Source: Halorubrum sp. 2020YC2 (GTDB taxonomy: Archaea > Halobacteriota > Halobacteria > Halobacteriales > Haloferacaceae). Taken from it: 64,000 nucleotides of DNA. Under the pieces are notes generated by a model, which was not told the DNA's origin, searched no databases, and saw only the letters and a program-made list of their open reading frames with translations. Numbering within the stretch: position 1 is the first letter of the stretch; each line of letters begins with the position of its first letter. Where the stretch lies: positions 930,001 through 994,000 of the forward strand of contig NZ_CP076019.1 in assembly GCF_018623055.1 (NCBI RefSeq). The letters run 5' to 3'. Shown piece after piece: positions 52,376 through 61,497 of this stretch. The translations under genes and the position numbers were made by a program.

Positions 52376-52741
52376 TCAGGCCACGTCGACGTTCGTCGCC
52401 GCGCGCGTGTCACAGTCCGTCGCCGCGACCTCGCCGACGACTCGGAAGGTCCCCGAAGGCGGACTCCGCCACGCTCCCTCGTAGGCGACCGCCTCGCCCG
52501 GGTCGAGGGTCTCGCTGCCGAGCGCCTGCGTGAACATCCGGCCGGCGCCGTACCGCCAGACGGGGTCGGGCCGCTCCCCCTCGGACCCGGTCTCGTTCCC
52601 GTCCGCCGGATAGGCGGTGAACTCCGCGCGCTGGCCCGTCCGGAAGTCGAGCGTGACGGGGTCCGGTCCCGGGTTCTCGATCCGCAGGGAGAGCGTCACT
52701 CCGTCGTCGGTCTCGGTCGCCGCGAGCGCCGCGTCGAGCAT
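52376..52741 (-). CDS. BsuPI-related (intracellular proteinase inhibitor) domain protein
   Basis: A 121-residue beta-rich protein. The pattern SLRIENPGPDPVTLDFRTGQRAEF and later LGSETLDPGEAVAYEGAWRSPPSGTFRVVGE matches BsuPI-like domains, related to an inhibitor of intracellular subtilisin and to beta-sandwich adhesive domains. No signal peptide. The role in haloarchaea is not known. ATG 52741. Confidence 0.75.
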   Translation of the reverse strand: MLDAALAATETDDGVTLSLRIENPGPDPVTLDFRTGQRAEFTAYPADGNETGSEGERPDPVWRYGAGRMFTQALGSETLDPGEAVAYEGAWRSPPSGTFRVVGEVAATDCDTRAATNVDVA

Positions 52742-52854
52742 GCCCCCGTCTGCGGCGGCCTCGGGTAAAGTTCCTCGGCGGGCGGGTCGCGGTCCGCCCC
52801 GCGTCCCGGGCGTCCGACGACGCCTATAAGCCCCGGCTTCCCCTACGGCTCGGC

Positions 52855-53681
52855 GTGCAGGTCGTCGGCTACGAGACGGACGTCGCGAGCGGCCCCCGGA
52901 CGCGAACGGCGACTCGGAACGGGGTCCGGTCCCCGAGGCGGACGGGCCGGTCGGCGGCGGACTCTACGTCGCGAGCGACGGCGACGTCGACTACGTGGAG
53001 GTCGACCCGGGCACCGAACTCGCCTTCGGACTCGGGGAACGGCGCTGCGCGGGGACGGTCCACGAGGGCGACCACGTCGCCTGCGACGCGACCGACGCGC
53101 CGTACTGCGACGGACACTCGCGCGTCTGGGTGTGCGCCCGGTGTACCGGGACGTGCCTGAAAGACGAGATGGACTGTCACGAGACCCACGCGATGTACCT
53201 CGCCGCGTTCGCGCCCGACGTGCTGAAGGTCGGCGTCACCAAGGAGTGGCGGCTCGGGACCCGCCTCCGCGAGCAGGGCGCGGACCGCGCGGCGCACATT
53301 CGGACATTCTCGAACGGTCGGATCGCTCGCGAGGTGGAGTCGGAGCTGGCCGCCGGCGACGACCTCGTCGACCGCGTCCGCGTCCCGACGAAGCTCGACG
53401 GGTTCGGGCGCGCGGTCGACGAGGCCGCGTGGGAGGCCCTGCTGGACCGGTTCGACCCGATCGAGCGGTTCGACTTCGACTACGGGCTCGGCCTCGACGA
53501 CCGCCCCGTCTCCGAGACGATGGCCGCGGGGACCGTCCGCGGCTGGAAGGGGCGGGCGCTCGTGCTCGACCGCGGCGGGTCGACGTACGCGGTCGACGCC
53601 CGCGACCTGGTCGGCCACGAGCTGACCGACGCCGTGCCGGAGCGGGAGCTACAGTCGAGCCTCGGCGCCTTCGGCGGGTGA
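52855..53681 (+). pseudogene. DUF2797 family protein with a 1-base frameshift near the start
   Basis: The first codons, GTG 52855 (QVVGYETDVASG), are in one frame. From 52896 the coding character (PDANGDSERG to GGLYVASDGDVDYVEVDPG) continues in another frame to 53681. The C run at 52893-52897 (five C) would restore one frame if it had six. The frame from 52995 gives 228 residues with zinc-binding CHE/CDATDAPYCDGHSRVWVCARC and the DUF2797 core. If there is no frameshift, translation could start at GTG 52995 and lose about 45 residues. A sequencing error in the C run is possible. Overlaps the next gene by GTGA. Confidence 0.75.
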
Positions 53682-54337
53682 CGGGGAGCGTCTCGGCGGT
53701 CCTCTTCGGCGACCCGTTCGCGGTCATGAACACGGTCGGGCTGGTCGCGTTCGCGCTGGTCGGCGCGAGCAAGGCGGTCCGCGAGGAGTTCGACCTCTTC
53801 GGCGTCGCCGTCGTCGGGCTGGCGATGGCGTTCGCCGGCGGCGTCACCCGCGACCTCCTCGTCGCGCGCGTCCCGCTCGTCTTACGCTCGCCGGTCGAGA
53901 TACTCCTCGGACTGCTCGGCGTCGCGCTCGCCGTCGCGCTGAGCGCGTGGCTCGCCTCCCCGGACGAGCACCCGGTGACGCTCGTCGCGGACGCCGTCGG
54001 CCTCGCCGCGTTCGCGACCACCGGCGCCATCGTCGCGACGGACGCCGGGGTGTCCGCGTTCGGCGTCGTCGCCGTCGCGACGATCAACGCCGTCGGCGGC
54101 GGCGCGCTCGCCGACATCCTGCTCGACCGCGCTCCCTTCATCCTCTTCGAGGACTTCTACGCGTCCTGCGCGGTGTTGGGCGGCGTCGCGTACTGGGTCG
54201 CCGGGGCGCTCGGCGCGCCCTCGGGGCTCGCGGCCGCGACGTGCGCGGCGGTGACGGTCGGCCTCCGGCTCGTGGCCGTCGCGCGCGGGTGGCGGCTCCC
54301 GACCGCGAAGCGGCTGGGCGACCGCTTCGGTGAGTGA
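53678..54337 (+). CDS. TRIC/UPF0126 family cation-channel-like membrane protein
   Basis: A 219-residue membrane protein with about seven hydrophobic helices in two similar halves. FAGGVTRDLLVARVP and GGGALADILLDRAPF are the family signature loops (G-x-x-R-D-L/I). In bacteria and archaea the members are trimeric cation channels; the ion is not certain. GTG 53678 overlaps the DUF2797 stop by 4 bp (GTGA), indicating coupled expression. Confidence 0.85.
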   Translation: MTGSVSAVLFGDPFAVMNTVGLVAFALVGASKAVREEFDLFGVAVVGLAMAFAGGVTRDLLVARVPLVLRSPVEILLGLLGVALAVALSAWLASPDEHPVTLVADAVGLAAFATTGAIVATDAGVSAFGVVAVATINAVGGGALADILLDRAPFILFEDFYASCAVLGGVAYWVAGALGAPSGLAAATCAAVTVGLRLVAVARGWRLPTAKRLGDRFGE

Positions 54338-54374
54338 CCGGTCCCGTGATAGACTGCGCCGGAGACCGACCCGC

Positions 54375-55421
54375 TCAGCGACCGAACCCTTCGACGGCGA
54401 CGAGGCGGCGGACGCCGAGATACGCGGCCGCCGCGATGACGGCGTACTCGACCACGAGGACGCCCGTCGTCGCGTCCGCGCTGTCGATGGCGAGGCGGGC
54501 GACCGCGTTGGCGGGGCCGCCGGCCATCGCCGTCGCGCCGCCGAACAGGACGAGGACCGCGACCGGGTAGAGCAGCTGCGCCGCCCGGCGGTCCGGCGCG
54601 ACCGACGAGATGCCGACCGCGACCGCGACGACGAGCGTCGTCAGCGCGGTCATCAGCGCGAGGATCGGCCCGACGTTCGCGACCGAGGTCCCGTTCGCCT
54701 CCAAGAGGAGCAGCCACAGCAGCGCCTGTCCGGGGGCGATGCCGATCGCCGCGGCCGCCTTCCCATCGACGATCTCGGGGAGCGTGACGGGCGCGACCCG
54801 GAGCAGCTCCATGGTCCCTCGGTCCAGCTCCTCCGTGATCGAGTCGACGACGAGCGACCCCGAGATGAACACCGGGAGGAAGACCAAGACCGGGATCAAC
54901 ACGGTGTAGGTGAACGAGAAGTACGGGCTGGTCTCCCCCCGGTCGGGGAGCGGCAGCGGCGACTCCTCGAGGTACGAGGCCCGCCGCTCGCGCTCGTTCA
55001 GCTCGTAGGTGCGCAACAGCTCGCGCAGCTGCACCACGATCACCGTCGTCTCCACGGTGGAATCGGGGGCGGTGACGGCGGTCGATACCCGCCCCGACTC
55101 CGTGCGAGTCGCGACCACCGCCGCGTCGGCCGCGTTCCGCTCGAAGGCACTCCGCGCCGCGTCCGCGTCGGCGTACGGCGTGACGGAGGCGCCGGGGACC
55201 TCGCTCGCGGCGCGCTGTAGGTCCTCGACCGCGTCGCCCGCGGCCGCGACCTCGATCTCCGCCCCGTCGAGCGCGCCCGGGTCGTACATCGAGACGAGCC
55301 CGACGACGAGGAACGACGAGAACGCGGCGATGAAAAGCTGGATCCCGATCGCCAGCAGGATCGTCTTCTCGGCGCGCAGCCCCGCCAGCTCCCGCCCGGC
55401 GATCGTCAGGCGGCTATCCAA
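54375..55421 (-). CDS. ABC-2 type permease
   Basis: A 348-residue membrane protein. An N-terminal helix (ILLAIGIQLFIAAFSSFLVV) is followed by a large extracellular region (40-165) with acidic stretches, then five helices ending with the EVDRGTMELLRVAPVTLPEIV-type loop characteristic of ABC-2/NatB permeases. The start is TTG 55421 (MDSRLTIAGREL), an infrequent start; it overlaps the stop of the previous gene (55414) by 8 bp, and an upstream in-frame stop excludes longer versions. Third gene of a three-gene ABC operon. Confidence 0.8.
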   Translation of the reverse strand: MDSRLTIAGRELAGLRAEKTILLAIGIQLFIAAFSSFLVVGLVSMYDPGALDGAEIEVAAAGDAVEDLQRAASEVPGASVTPYADADAARSAFERNAADAAVVATRTESGRVSTAVTAPDSTVETTVIVVQLRELLRTYELNERERRASYLEESPLPLPDRGETSPYFSFTYTVLIPVLVFLPVFISGSLVVDSITEELDRGTMELLRVAPVTLPEIVDGKAAAAIGIAPGQALLWLLLLEANGTSVANVGPILALMTALTTLVVAVAVGISSVAPDRRAAQLLYPVAVLVLFGGATAMAGGPANAVARLAIDSADATTGVLVVEYAVIAAAAYLGVRRLVAVEGFGR

Positions 55422-57438
55422 GGCTCACCACCCCGACGTTGTACGCGGCGTGCCCCAGCGTCGCCAGGATCAGCGCCAGCGCGTAGGCGGTCCGCCCGCG
55501 GCTCGCGCCGACGCTCGCGACGGTCGTCGTCGCGACGTGGAGGACGAGCGGCGCGAAGAACAGCGCCGCCAGCGCGATCGGGGGGAACCCAGAGAGCCCG
55601 GCCACGTCTCCGAAGGCGGCGCGGCCGATGAAAAGCTCCGTGAGTCCGACCGCCTGAACGACCGCGGTGGCCTTCTCCGCGAGGAAGAACCCGGTCCCCG
55701 AGGCGAGGCCGACCGCGAGCGCGAGGCGGAGCGTCCCGTCGCGGTCTCCGCCCGTCCGCTCGAAGACGCCGCGCTCGAAGCCGGCGTAGAGACCGACGCT
55801 CTTCGCGACCTCCTCGATGAACGCGATGGTCACGAGCAGCACCGGGATCGATACCGTGACCGGCAGCGCGAAAAGCACCGCGACGGCCAGTAGCTCCGCG
55901 ACGAACACGAAGGGGATCGTACAGGCGGTGAGGAACGCGACCGAGCCGAGCGCGCGGAGGCGGCCGCGGTCGAGGATTCCGCCCCCGACCGGCACCGCGG
56001 AGAGCCGCACCGCGAGCGCGTCGAGGAACTTCCGGGTCACGGGCTTTTGCGAGAACATGTCCTCCTCGCGGTAGACGCCGAGTCCGAGCCCGAACAGCAG
56101 CGCCGCGCCGACCGCCATCGGCGCCGTCGAGAAGAGCACCTCGCCGGCCGAGACCGCCTCGCCCTGGAGGTCGAAGACGACGAGCGTCAGCGGCGAGACG
56201 AGCGCGACGGGCGTCACGTTCGTGAAGATGGCCGGGACGAACGCGTAGGTGGTCAGCAGGACGCTCACGCCCACCGTGACGAAGGTGAGCTCCTTGAACG
56301 AGCGCGCGAACATCGCGCCGACGAAGGTGGCCCCGAGGAACGCCGCCGCGACCGGCGCCACGGCGATCACCGAGAGCGCCCCGCCGCCGACCGCGAGCGC
56401 GATGAGCGTCGTGACGACCGCGGCGGCCGCGGCGTACGGCAGCGTCTTCCCGGCGACGATCTCCGCCGGCGACAGCGGCGTGACGAGCAGCGGCTCCCCC
56501 CGGCGGTTCGTCCGCTCGTTGAGGACCGAGGAGCCGTACGCCTGGATCAGGAAGTTCATCGGGACGAGGAAGGCGAACGCCAACAGCAGCGAGGTGAACG
56601 GGAACGGGGGCGTGATCGACCCCGGCGAGCCGACCGTGTCCGCGCCGAAGGCGCCGCCGCCGATCGACGGCACCGCGAGGCCGCCGTCGTCGTCGCTCGA
56701 CCCGTCGGCATCGACGGACCCGGTCTCGCCGCCCGCGTCGCCGTCCGTCGCGTCGTCGCCGTTGCCAGCTGTCGACTCGCCGTCGCCCGCGTCGCTGCCG
56801 CTCCCGTCGCTATCTCCCCCGCCACTCCCCCCGTCCGAACCGCCCGTCGAGTCGCCGTTGCTCCCGCCGAGCGTCGCCGCGTCGTCGAATCCGGTCGTCC
56901 GCCCGACGTACCGGAGCGTGACGGCGACCGGAAACGCCGCGGTTCGGTTCGGCTCGGCGCGCATCAGCCGCTCGTTGTGCGCCTCGACCGCCTCGCGGAC
57001 CGACGCGGCCGCCGCCTCGCCCTTCCGCGTGTCCGTCGCACGGACGACGACCTCCTCGACGTCCGCGGCGTCGATCGAGTCGCCGCCGGAGCCCGGACGG
57101 ACCACCGTCACCACGACCGCGTCCGCGGTGTCACCCAGCGACGCCGTCCCGGCCGGGACGGGCCGGAGCGACGCCGCCTCGTCGATCGCGTCCGCGTACG
57201 GCGACCCGGGGTCGACGCCGACCCGATACACGTCGCGGTCGACGTCGAGCCCGGCGACGCCGGTTGCCACGCCGACGCCGACGACGCCGCCGGCGACGAG
57301 GAGGAGCGCGACTCCGGCCGCCAGCGTCCGGCGGTCGACGCCGCCGGACGCGCGGGCTGATTCCCACCTCGCGACCCGGAGGACGCGGCGGACGGCGACG
57401 GCGAGCCGGCGGCCGACGCGACGCAGCCGGTCGATCAC
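55414..57438 (-). CDS. ABC-2 type permease fused to a PrsW-like intramembrane metalloprotease
   Basis: A 674-residue membrane protein. Residues 1-420 form the ABC-2 permease: one N-terminal helix, an extracellular Gly/Ser/Asp-rich linker (residues about 205-275), then further helices with NERTNRRGEPLLVTPLSPAEIV. Residues about 430-674 have the PrsW/CAAX-protease motifs EEVAK (542-546), FFLAE (Glu588), LHVAT (His634) and GHAAYN (His663, Asn667), in membrane helices. This is a fusion of transporter and intramembrane protease. GTG 57438 overlaps the ATPase stop by 4 bp. The protease target and the transported substrate are unknown. Confidence 0.78.
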   Translation of the reverse strand: MIDRLRRVGRRLAVAVRRVLRVARWESARASGGVDRRTLAAGVALLLVAGGVVGVGVATGVAGLDVDRDVYRVGVDPGSPYADAIDEAASLRPVPAGTASLGDTADAVVVTVVRPGSGGDSIDAADVEEVVVRATDTRKGEAAAASVREAVEAHNERLMRAEPNRTAAFPVAVTLRYVGRTTGFDDAATLGGSNGDSTGGSDGGSGGGDSDGSGSDAGDGESTAGNGDDATDGDAGGETGSVDADGSSDDDGGLAVPSIGGGAFGADTVGSPGSITPPFPFTSLLLAFAFLVPMNFLIQAYGSSVLNERTNRRGEPLLVTPLSPAEIVAGKTLPYAAAAAVVTTLIALAVGGGALSVIAVAPVAAAFLGATFVGAMFARSFKELTFVTVGVSVLLTTYAFVPAIFTNVTPVALVSPLTLVVFDLQGEAVSAGEVLFSTAPMAVGAALLFGLGLGVYREEDMFSQKPVTRKFLDALAVRLSAVPVGGGILDRGRLRALGSVAFLTACTIPFVFVAELLAVAVLFALPVTVSIPVLLVTIAFIEEVAKSVGLYAGFERGVFERTGGDRDGTLRLALAVGLASGTGFFLAEKATAVVQAVGLTELFIGRAAFGDVAGLSGFPPIALAALFFAPLVLHVATTTVASVGASRGRTAYALALILATLGHAAYNVGVVSLG

Positions 57439-58448
57439 TCGGTCGCCTCCGTCGCCGTCGTCTTCGTCGTCCCGGTTTCCGATTCGTCGCCGCCGGCGTC
57501 GCTCTCGGCTTCGGTTTCATCACCGCCGAGGTCGCCGGTGTACCGCCCGGGCATCGGTCGGCCGACGATGTCGAGGAACACGTCCTCGAGGCTCGGCTCG
57601 CGGCTCCGGATGTCGACGACCTCGCCGCCGGCGTCGGCGGCGGCCCCGCGGACCGCGTCGACCGCGTCCATGCTCGGGACCGCCGTCCGGTACCGGTCGC
57701 CCACCTCCTCGGTCGTCGCGTCGAGGTCCGCGAGCGCGGGCGTCGCGGTCGGCTCGACGTCGGTGAACACGCGGTAGGTCGTCTCGCCGTGTCGCTCGCG
57801 GATCCCGTCGACGCTCCCGCGGGCGACGATCCGGCCCTCGTTCATCACCACGACGCGGTCGCAGACGGACTCGACGTGGTAGAGGTTGTGCGCGGAGAAG
57901 ACGACCGTCTTCCCGGTCTCGCGGAGCTCGCGGGTGAACGCCAGCACGGAGTTCGTCGTCACGGGGTCGAGCCCGGAGGCCGGCTCGTCGTACACCAGCA
58001 CGTCCGGGTCGTTGACGAGCGAGCGCGCGATGGCGACCTTGCGTTTCATCCCCTTCGAGACGTCTCCGAGGCGGCGCTCGCGGTGGTCCAGTTCGAGGCG
58101 GTCGAGCGCGGCCTCGATCCGCTCGTCCGCGGCCTCCCGGGGTACGTCGTAGAGGTCGGCGAAGAAGCGGAGGTACGACCGCGCGGTCATCTCCTCGTAC
58201 AGCGGCGACTCCTCCGGCAGGAACCCGAGGTGGCGGCGCATCTCGGGGTCGGAAGCGTCGAACCCGGCGACGGTCACCTCACCGTCGGTCGGCTCCACGA
58301 GGCCGGCGATAACCTTGAGCGTCGTCGTCTTCCCGGCCCCGTTCGGGCCGACGATCCCGAACACCTCCCCGTCGTCGACGGAGAAGTCGCTGTCGACCAC
58401 GGCCGCGAAGTCGCCGTAGGTCTTCCGTAGCCCCGACACCTCGATCAT
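57435..58448 (-). CDS. ABC transporter ATP-binding protein (NatA-type)
   Basis: A 337-residue ATPase: Walker A GPNGAGKTTTLK (residues 34-45), Q-loop region GFLPEES, signature LGDVSKGMKRKVAIA (LSGGQ-type variant), Walker B VLVYDEPASGLDP, and H-loop FSAHN. It carries an extra C-terminal acidic tail. NatA-type ATPases drive Na+ or drug export together with ABC-2 permeases. It is the first gene of the operon, and the fused permease-protease follows with a 4-bp overlap. Confidence 0.9.
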   Translation of the reverse strand: MIEVSGLRKTYGDFAAVVDSDFSVDDGEVFGIVGPNGAGKTTTLKVIAGLVEPTDGEVTVAGFDASDPEMRRHLGFLPEESPLYEEMTARSYLRFFADLYDVPREAADERIEAALDRLELDHRERRLGDVSKGMKRKVAIARSLVNDPDVLVYDEPASGLDPVTTNSVLAFTRELRETGKTVVFSAHNLYHVESVCDRVVVMNEGRIVARGSVDGIRERHGETTYRVFTDVEPTATPALADLDATTEEVGDRYRTAVPSMDAVDAVRGAAADAGGEVVDIRSREPSLEDVFLDIVGRPMPGRYTGDLGGDETEAESDAGGDESETGTTKTTATEATE

Positions 58449-58586
58449 GCGTGCGGCTTCGTCGTCGGCCGGGTTAAACCCACGCCCGCGGTTATCGGCG
58501 GCGAGAACGGTCCCCGTCGCTTCCGGCCATCTCGTCGGGTCGTCCCGCCGGTAGCCTTAGGACGGCGCTTCGAGAACACCGTCCGT

Positions 58587-59594
58587 ATGAGCGATCGACG
58601 GGGAGCGGCGGGCGGGCGCGACGACGCGCCGGACGACGCCGGCGGTGCCGCCGCGACGGACCGTCCCGACGAGGGGACCGAGGGCGTCGCGACCGAACCG
58701 TCGGCCGAGCGCGTCGCGGACGCCGCCTCCGAGGGGTCCGCCGGCGACGCCGCGCTCGACCCGGCCGTCGCGGCGACCACCCGCGAGGAGCTACGCACCA
58801 CGTTCGACTACTAGGTCGAGCGGCTCCGCGAGATCGACAACAAGGCGATCGAGATCCTGAAGGCGAACCTGCTGCTCATCGGAATCGTCGTCACGGGCGG
58901 GTCGATCGTCGTCCAGACGACCGTCGACCTCGCGGCGTTCCTCAACCCCTTCACCGTGGTCGGCGGGCTCCTCCTGCTCGCGTCGACCGGCCTCGCCGCG
59001 GTCACCTACACCGCCTCCGACCTCCGCGGGGGTCTCGACCTCAGGGCCGTCGACAGGGTGATCGCCGCCGAGCGCGGCGACAGACCGCGGGCCGCGGACG
59101 CGGACTCGGTCGGCACCGACTCGGGCGACGCCGCCGAGTTCGACGAGCGACTGCTCCGGAGCTACGCCGAGTGGATCGACTACAACGCCCGCGTCACCGC
59201 GGTCAACGACCTCTTGGCGACGGTGACAGTGCTTTTGATCTTCGTCGCCTTCGTCTACGTGACCGCCGGCGTCGTCGTGGGCGCGGCGGGGCTCACGGCC
59301 GCCGAATCGTGGGTCTCTTTCGCGGTTCTCACGGCCTTCTCGGCCGCGTTCGCGTGGATAGCCGCCCACATGGACCACCTCGGTCCCGAGACAACCCACC
59401 CGGCGGCGTCGTTCCCCGGGATACCGATCTCGAAGGGGGGCGACAGGCGGCAGGCGTGGTCGTCGCTGCGGGCGATGCTCGGTCGGGCACCCCCGGAGGC
59501 GGAGGAGTTCGGCGTCGAGACGGCCGAGACGGAGACCGAACGGGGGGACCGCCGAGACGCCGGGGACCCGGACCGAGCGGCGCCGGAGTCGTGA
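58587..59594 (+). pseudogene. Membrane protein gene interrupted by an in-frame TAG
   Basis: One continuous frame of 336 codons, broken only by TAG at 58812-58814: LRTTFDY, stop, VERLREIDNKAIEILKANLLLIG. Gln (CAG) would be the natural residue, a C-to-T change. The protein would have an acidic N terminus of about 75 residues, two helices (LLLIGIVVTGGSIVVQT; VVGGLLLLASTGLAAVTYTA), a long acidic loop and two more helices. The family is unknown; the pattern is a haloarchaeal membrane protein of four helices. If the TAG is not read through, re-initiation could use an internal start further down. Confidence 0.8.
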
Positions 59595-59681
59595 GAGCGG
59601 ACCCGGGTCGGTCCGCGAGCGCCCCGAACGGGGTGCTATGCGGCCCGCGAAAGCCGAGAGAAAACCGCGACGTTCGGCGCG

Positions 59682-59800
59682 TTACTCCTCTTCTTCCTCT
59701 TCCTCGACCGGTCCCCGTCCTCGTTCCCAGACGGCGTCCGCGGAGGTGTCGTTGGGCGCTGTGTGCGAGACGTCTTTCATGGTGTCGCGATCGCTTGCCA
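59682..59800 (-). CDS. 39-residue acidic protein
   Basis: MASDRDTMKDVSHTAPNDTS followed by ADAVWERGRGPV and a run of seven Glu. ATG 59800; the longer frame to 59870 lacks coding character. The promoter-like AT-rich region TTAATACGG and TTATATGC lies upstream. A lone short ORF, so reality is moderately supported by the acidic composition only. Confidence 0.45.
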
Positions 59801-59990
59801 TATTGACTCCCGATACCGCTGACCTCCGTATTAACCCTTCGTGGAAAGAGATAATGAGTCCTGATAGCATATAAGGTATTAATATTTGTCGACGCGAGTC
59901 GCTCCGGATCGGTGGACGGAACGCGAATTACAACCGGAATTCACGCCCGAAACCGGACGATCGTGCGGATATGTGTGGTCGACCGCAGCG

Positions 59991-60452
59991 ATGAGGGGCG
60001 CCGGCTCCGGAGGACGCGACGTGTTCGGAGATTCCGACCGCGACGACCGAACCGGGGTGGTCAGGGAGGGGGCGACGCTCGCGGTCGGCCGCGACGTCGA
60101 CGGGCGGCCGGAAGCGACCGCGAAGGCGCTCCGGGACACCCGGCGGTGGCCCAAGTGGAGTCCGTCCGTCCGCGGCGCCGAGAGCACGGAGCGGTACGTC
60201 GAGAGCGGAACCACCGGGCGGGTCCGGGTCGCGGGCGCGTGGGTCCCGTTCCGGGTGACGGCCGCGACGCGGCTCCGGTGGGACTGGGCGGTCGCCGGCG
60301 TCCCCGCGACCGGGCACCGCGTCGAGCGCTACTCGGGAGAGGGGGGTCGGTGTCGGGCGGTGATCGAGGTCCCGCTGCTCGCGGCCCCGTACGTCCCCGT
60401 CTGTCGGCGCGCGCTCGACCGGTTCGCGGCGCTGGTCGAAGGCGGGGAGTGA
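59991..60452 (+). CDS. SRPBCC/START-like lipid- or polyketide-binding protein
   Basis: A 153-residue protein. VGRDVDGRPEATAKALRDTRRWPKWSPSVRG is the SRPBCC start (the first helix-grip strand), then VRVAGAWVPFRV, TRLRWDWAVAGVPATGHRVERY and the long C-terminal helix APYVPVCRRALDRFAALVEG. Its ligand or target is unknown. ATG 59991 is used; a possible TTG start at 59886 in the same frame would add 35 residues of low quality. Confidence 0.7.
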   Translation: MRGAGSGGRDVFGDSDRDDRTGVVREGATLAVGRDVDGRPEATAKALRDTRRWPKWSPSVRGAESTERYVESGTTGRVRVAGAWVPFRVTAATRLRWDWAVAGVPATGHRVERYSGEGGRCRAVIEVPLLAAPYVPVCRRALDRFAALVEGGE

Positions 60453-60495
60453 CCGCGCGCGGCGCGGGGCGACGGACGCGCTCGGTCGGCCGCGC

Positions 60496-60978
60496 TTAGT
60501 TCTCGCACCCCTCTTCGAACGGGTCGATGACCTCGCCGCCGGGCTCCGCCTCGTCGCGGGTGAAGCCCGGTCCTTGCGTCGCCAACTCGAAGACGAGGCC
60601 GTCGGGGTCGGTGAAGTAGACGCTCTTGAAGTAGGTGCGGTCCTTCACCTCGGAGACGCGGACGTCGTGGCTCAACAGGTGGTCTCGCCACTCGTGGAGG
60701 GTCTCCTCGTCCGCGACGCCGAACGCGAAGTGGTGGCTCGCGCCCGGGCCGGGCGTCCCCTGCGAGTCCGGGTACTCGAAGTAGGTGACGGTGGTCCCCG
60801 GCTCGCCCTGGGGCGTGGGCGAGAAGTAGTAGTGCGGCGTCCCGGGGTCGTCGTAGTTCTGGGTGCGCTTGACCGTGTGCCAGCCGAGGACGTCCTCGTA
60901 GAACGCCGTGGTCTCCTCGATATCGGTACAGATGTTCGTGACGTGGTGGAGCCCGGTCGTCGGCGGCGCGTCGCTCAT
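60496..60978 (-). CDS. VOC family (glyoxalase/ring-cleaving dioxygenase-like) protein
   Basis: A 160-residue protein in the vicinal-oxygen-chelate fold. LHHVTNICTDIEETTAFYEDVLGW at the start, SHHFAFGVAD in the middle, and VYFTDPDGLVFELAT near the end supply the usual metal ligands (His, His, Glu). Family members isomerise, cleave rings or bind metals; the haloarchaeal role is not known. ATG 60978. Confidence 0.82.
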   Translation of the reverse strand: MSDAPPTTGLHHVTNICTDIEETTAFYEDVLGWHTVKRTQNYDDPGTPHYYFSPTPQGEPGTTVTYFEYPDSQGTPGPGASHHFAFGVADEETLHEWRDHLLSHDVRVSEVKDRTYFKSVYFTDPDGLVFELATQGPGFTRDEAEPGGEVIDPFEEGCEN

Positions 60979-61046
60979 GTGCCCGGCGTCGCCGCCGAGA
61001 CGGTTAGCCGTTCCGGCGGTCCGGGGGCGGTCCCGTCAGCGTCGCC

Positions 61047-61496
61047 TCAGAACAGGCCGATACCGACCGCGTACGGCCACGTCGTGCCGCCGACCGCGAG
61101 CAGCGCGAGCGCGGCGCCGGCGCCGTAGAGGTTCTTCAGGAAGCTCGTCATCTCGTTCTGCTTCTCCTCGGGGTCGTCCGTTGACCAGAAGTCGTGCATC
61201 GTCACGGCGGAGACGAGCAGGAAGACGGCGAGCGCACCCGCGGAGACGACGGGGAACGCGCCCGCCGCGACGCCGAGGCCGCCGAGGACGAGGAGAGCGC
61301 CGGAGGCGATCACCGAGAACTGCGGCGCCGGCAGGCCCTTGAACTCGGCGTAGCCGGCCATCGTTTCGAGGTCGGTGAAGTGGTTGAGCCCCATGAACGC
61401 GAGCGTCGCGCCGAAGACGATCCGGCCGAGCAGGAAGAGTTCGCCCGCGAGGGGGGTGTCGAACTGGAGCGGTAGCGTCGCGAGTTCAGCTAACAT
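61047..61496 (-). CDS. DoxX family membrane protein
   Basis: A 149-residue protein with four hydrophobic helices (LFLLGRIVFGATLAFMGLNHF; VIASGALLVLGGLGVAAGAFP; AGALAVFLLVSAVTM; FLKNLYGAGAALALLAVGG). The GRIVFGATLAFMGLNHFTD pattern belongs to DoxX, implicated in quinone/redox chemistry and in stress. ATG 61496. Divergent from an HxlR-type regulator with a shared operator, so it is likely that regulator's target. Confidence 0.82.
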   Translation of the reverse strand: MLAELATLPLQFDTPLAGELFLLGRIVFGATLAFMGLNHFTDLETMAGYAEFKGLPAPQFSVIASGALLVLGGLGVAAGAFPVVSAGALAVFLLVSAVTMHDFWSTDDPEEKQNEMTSFLKNLYGAGAALALLAVGGTTWPYAVGIGLF

Positions 61497-61497
61497 C

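Noticed and set aside
42997-58814. Reassignment of TAG to a sense codon or pyrrolysine
   Set aside because: Several intact genes end with TAG (2608-2610, 4106-4108, 17576-17578) with nothing coding after it, and no pyl genes are visible. Mutation or sequence error is simpler.
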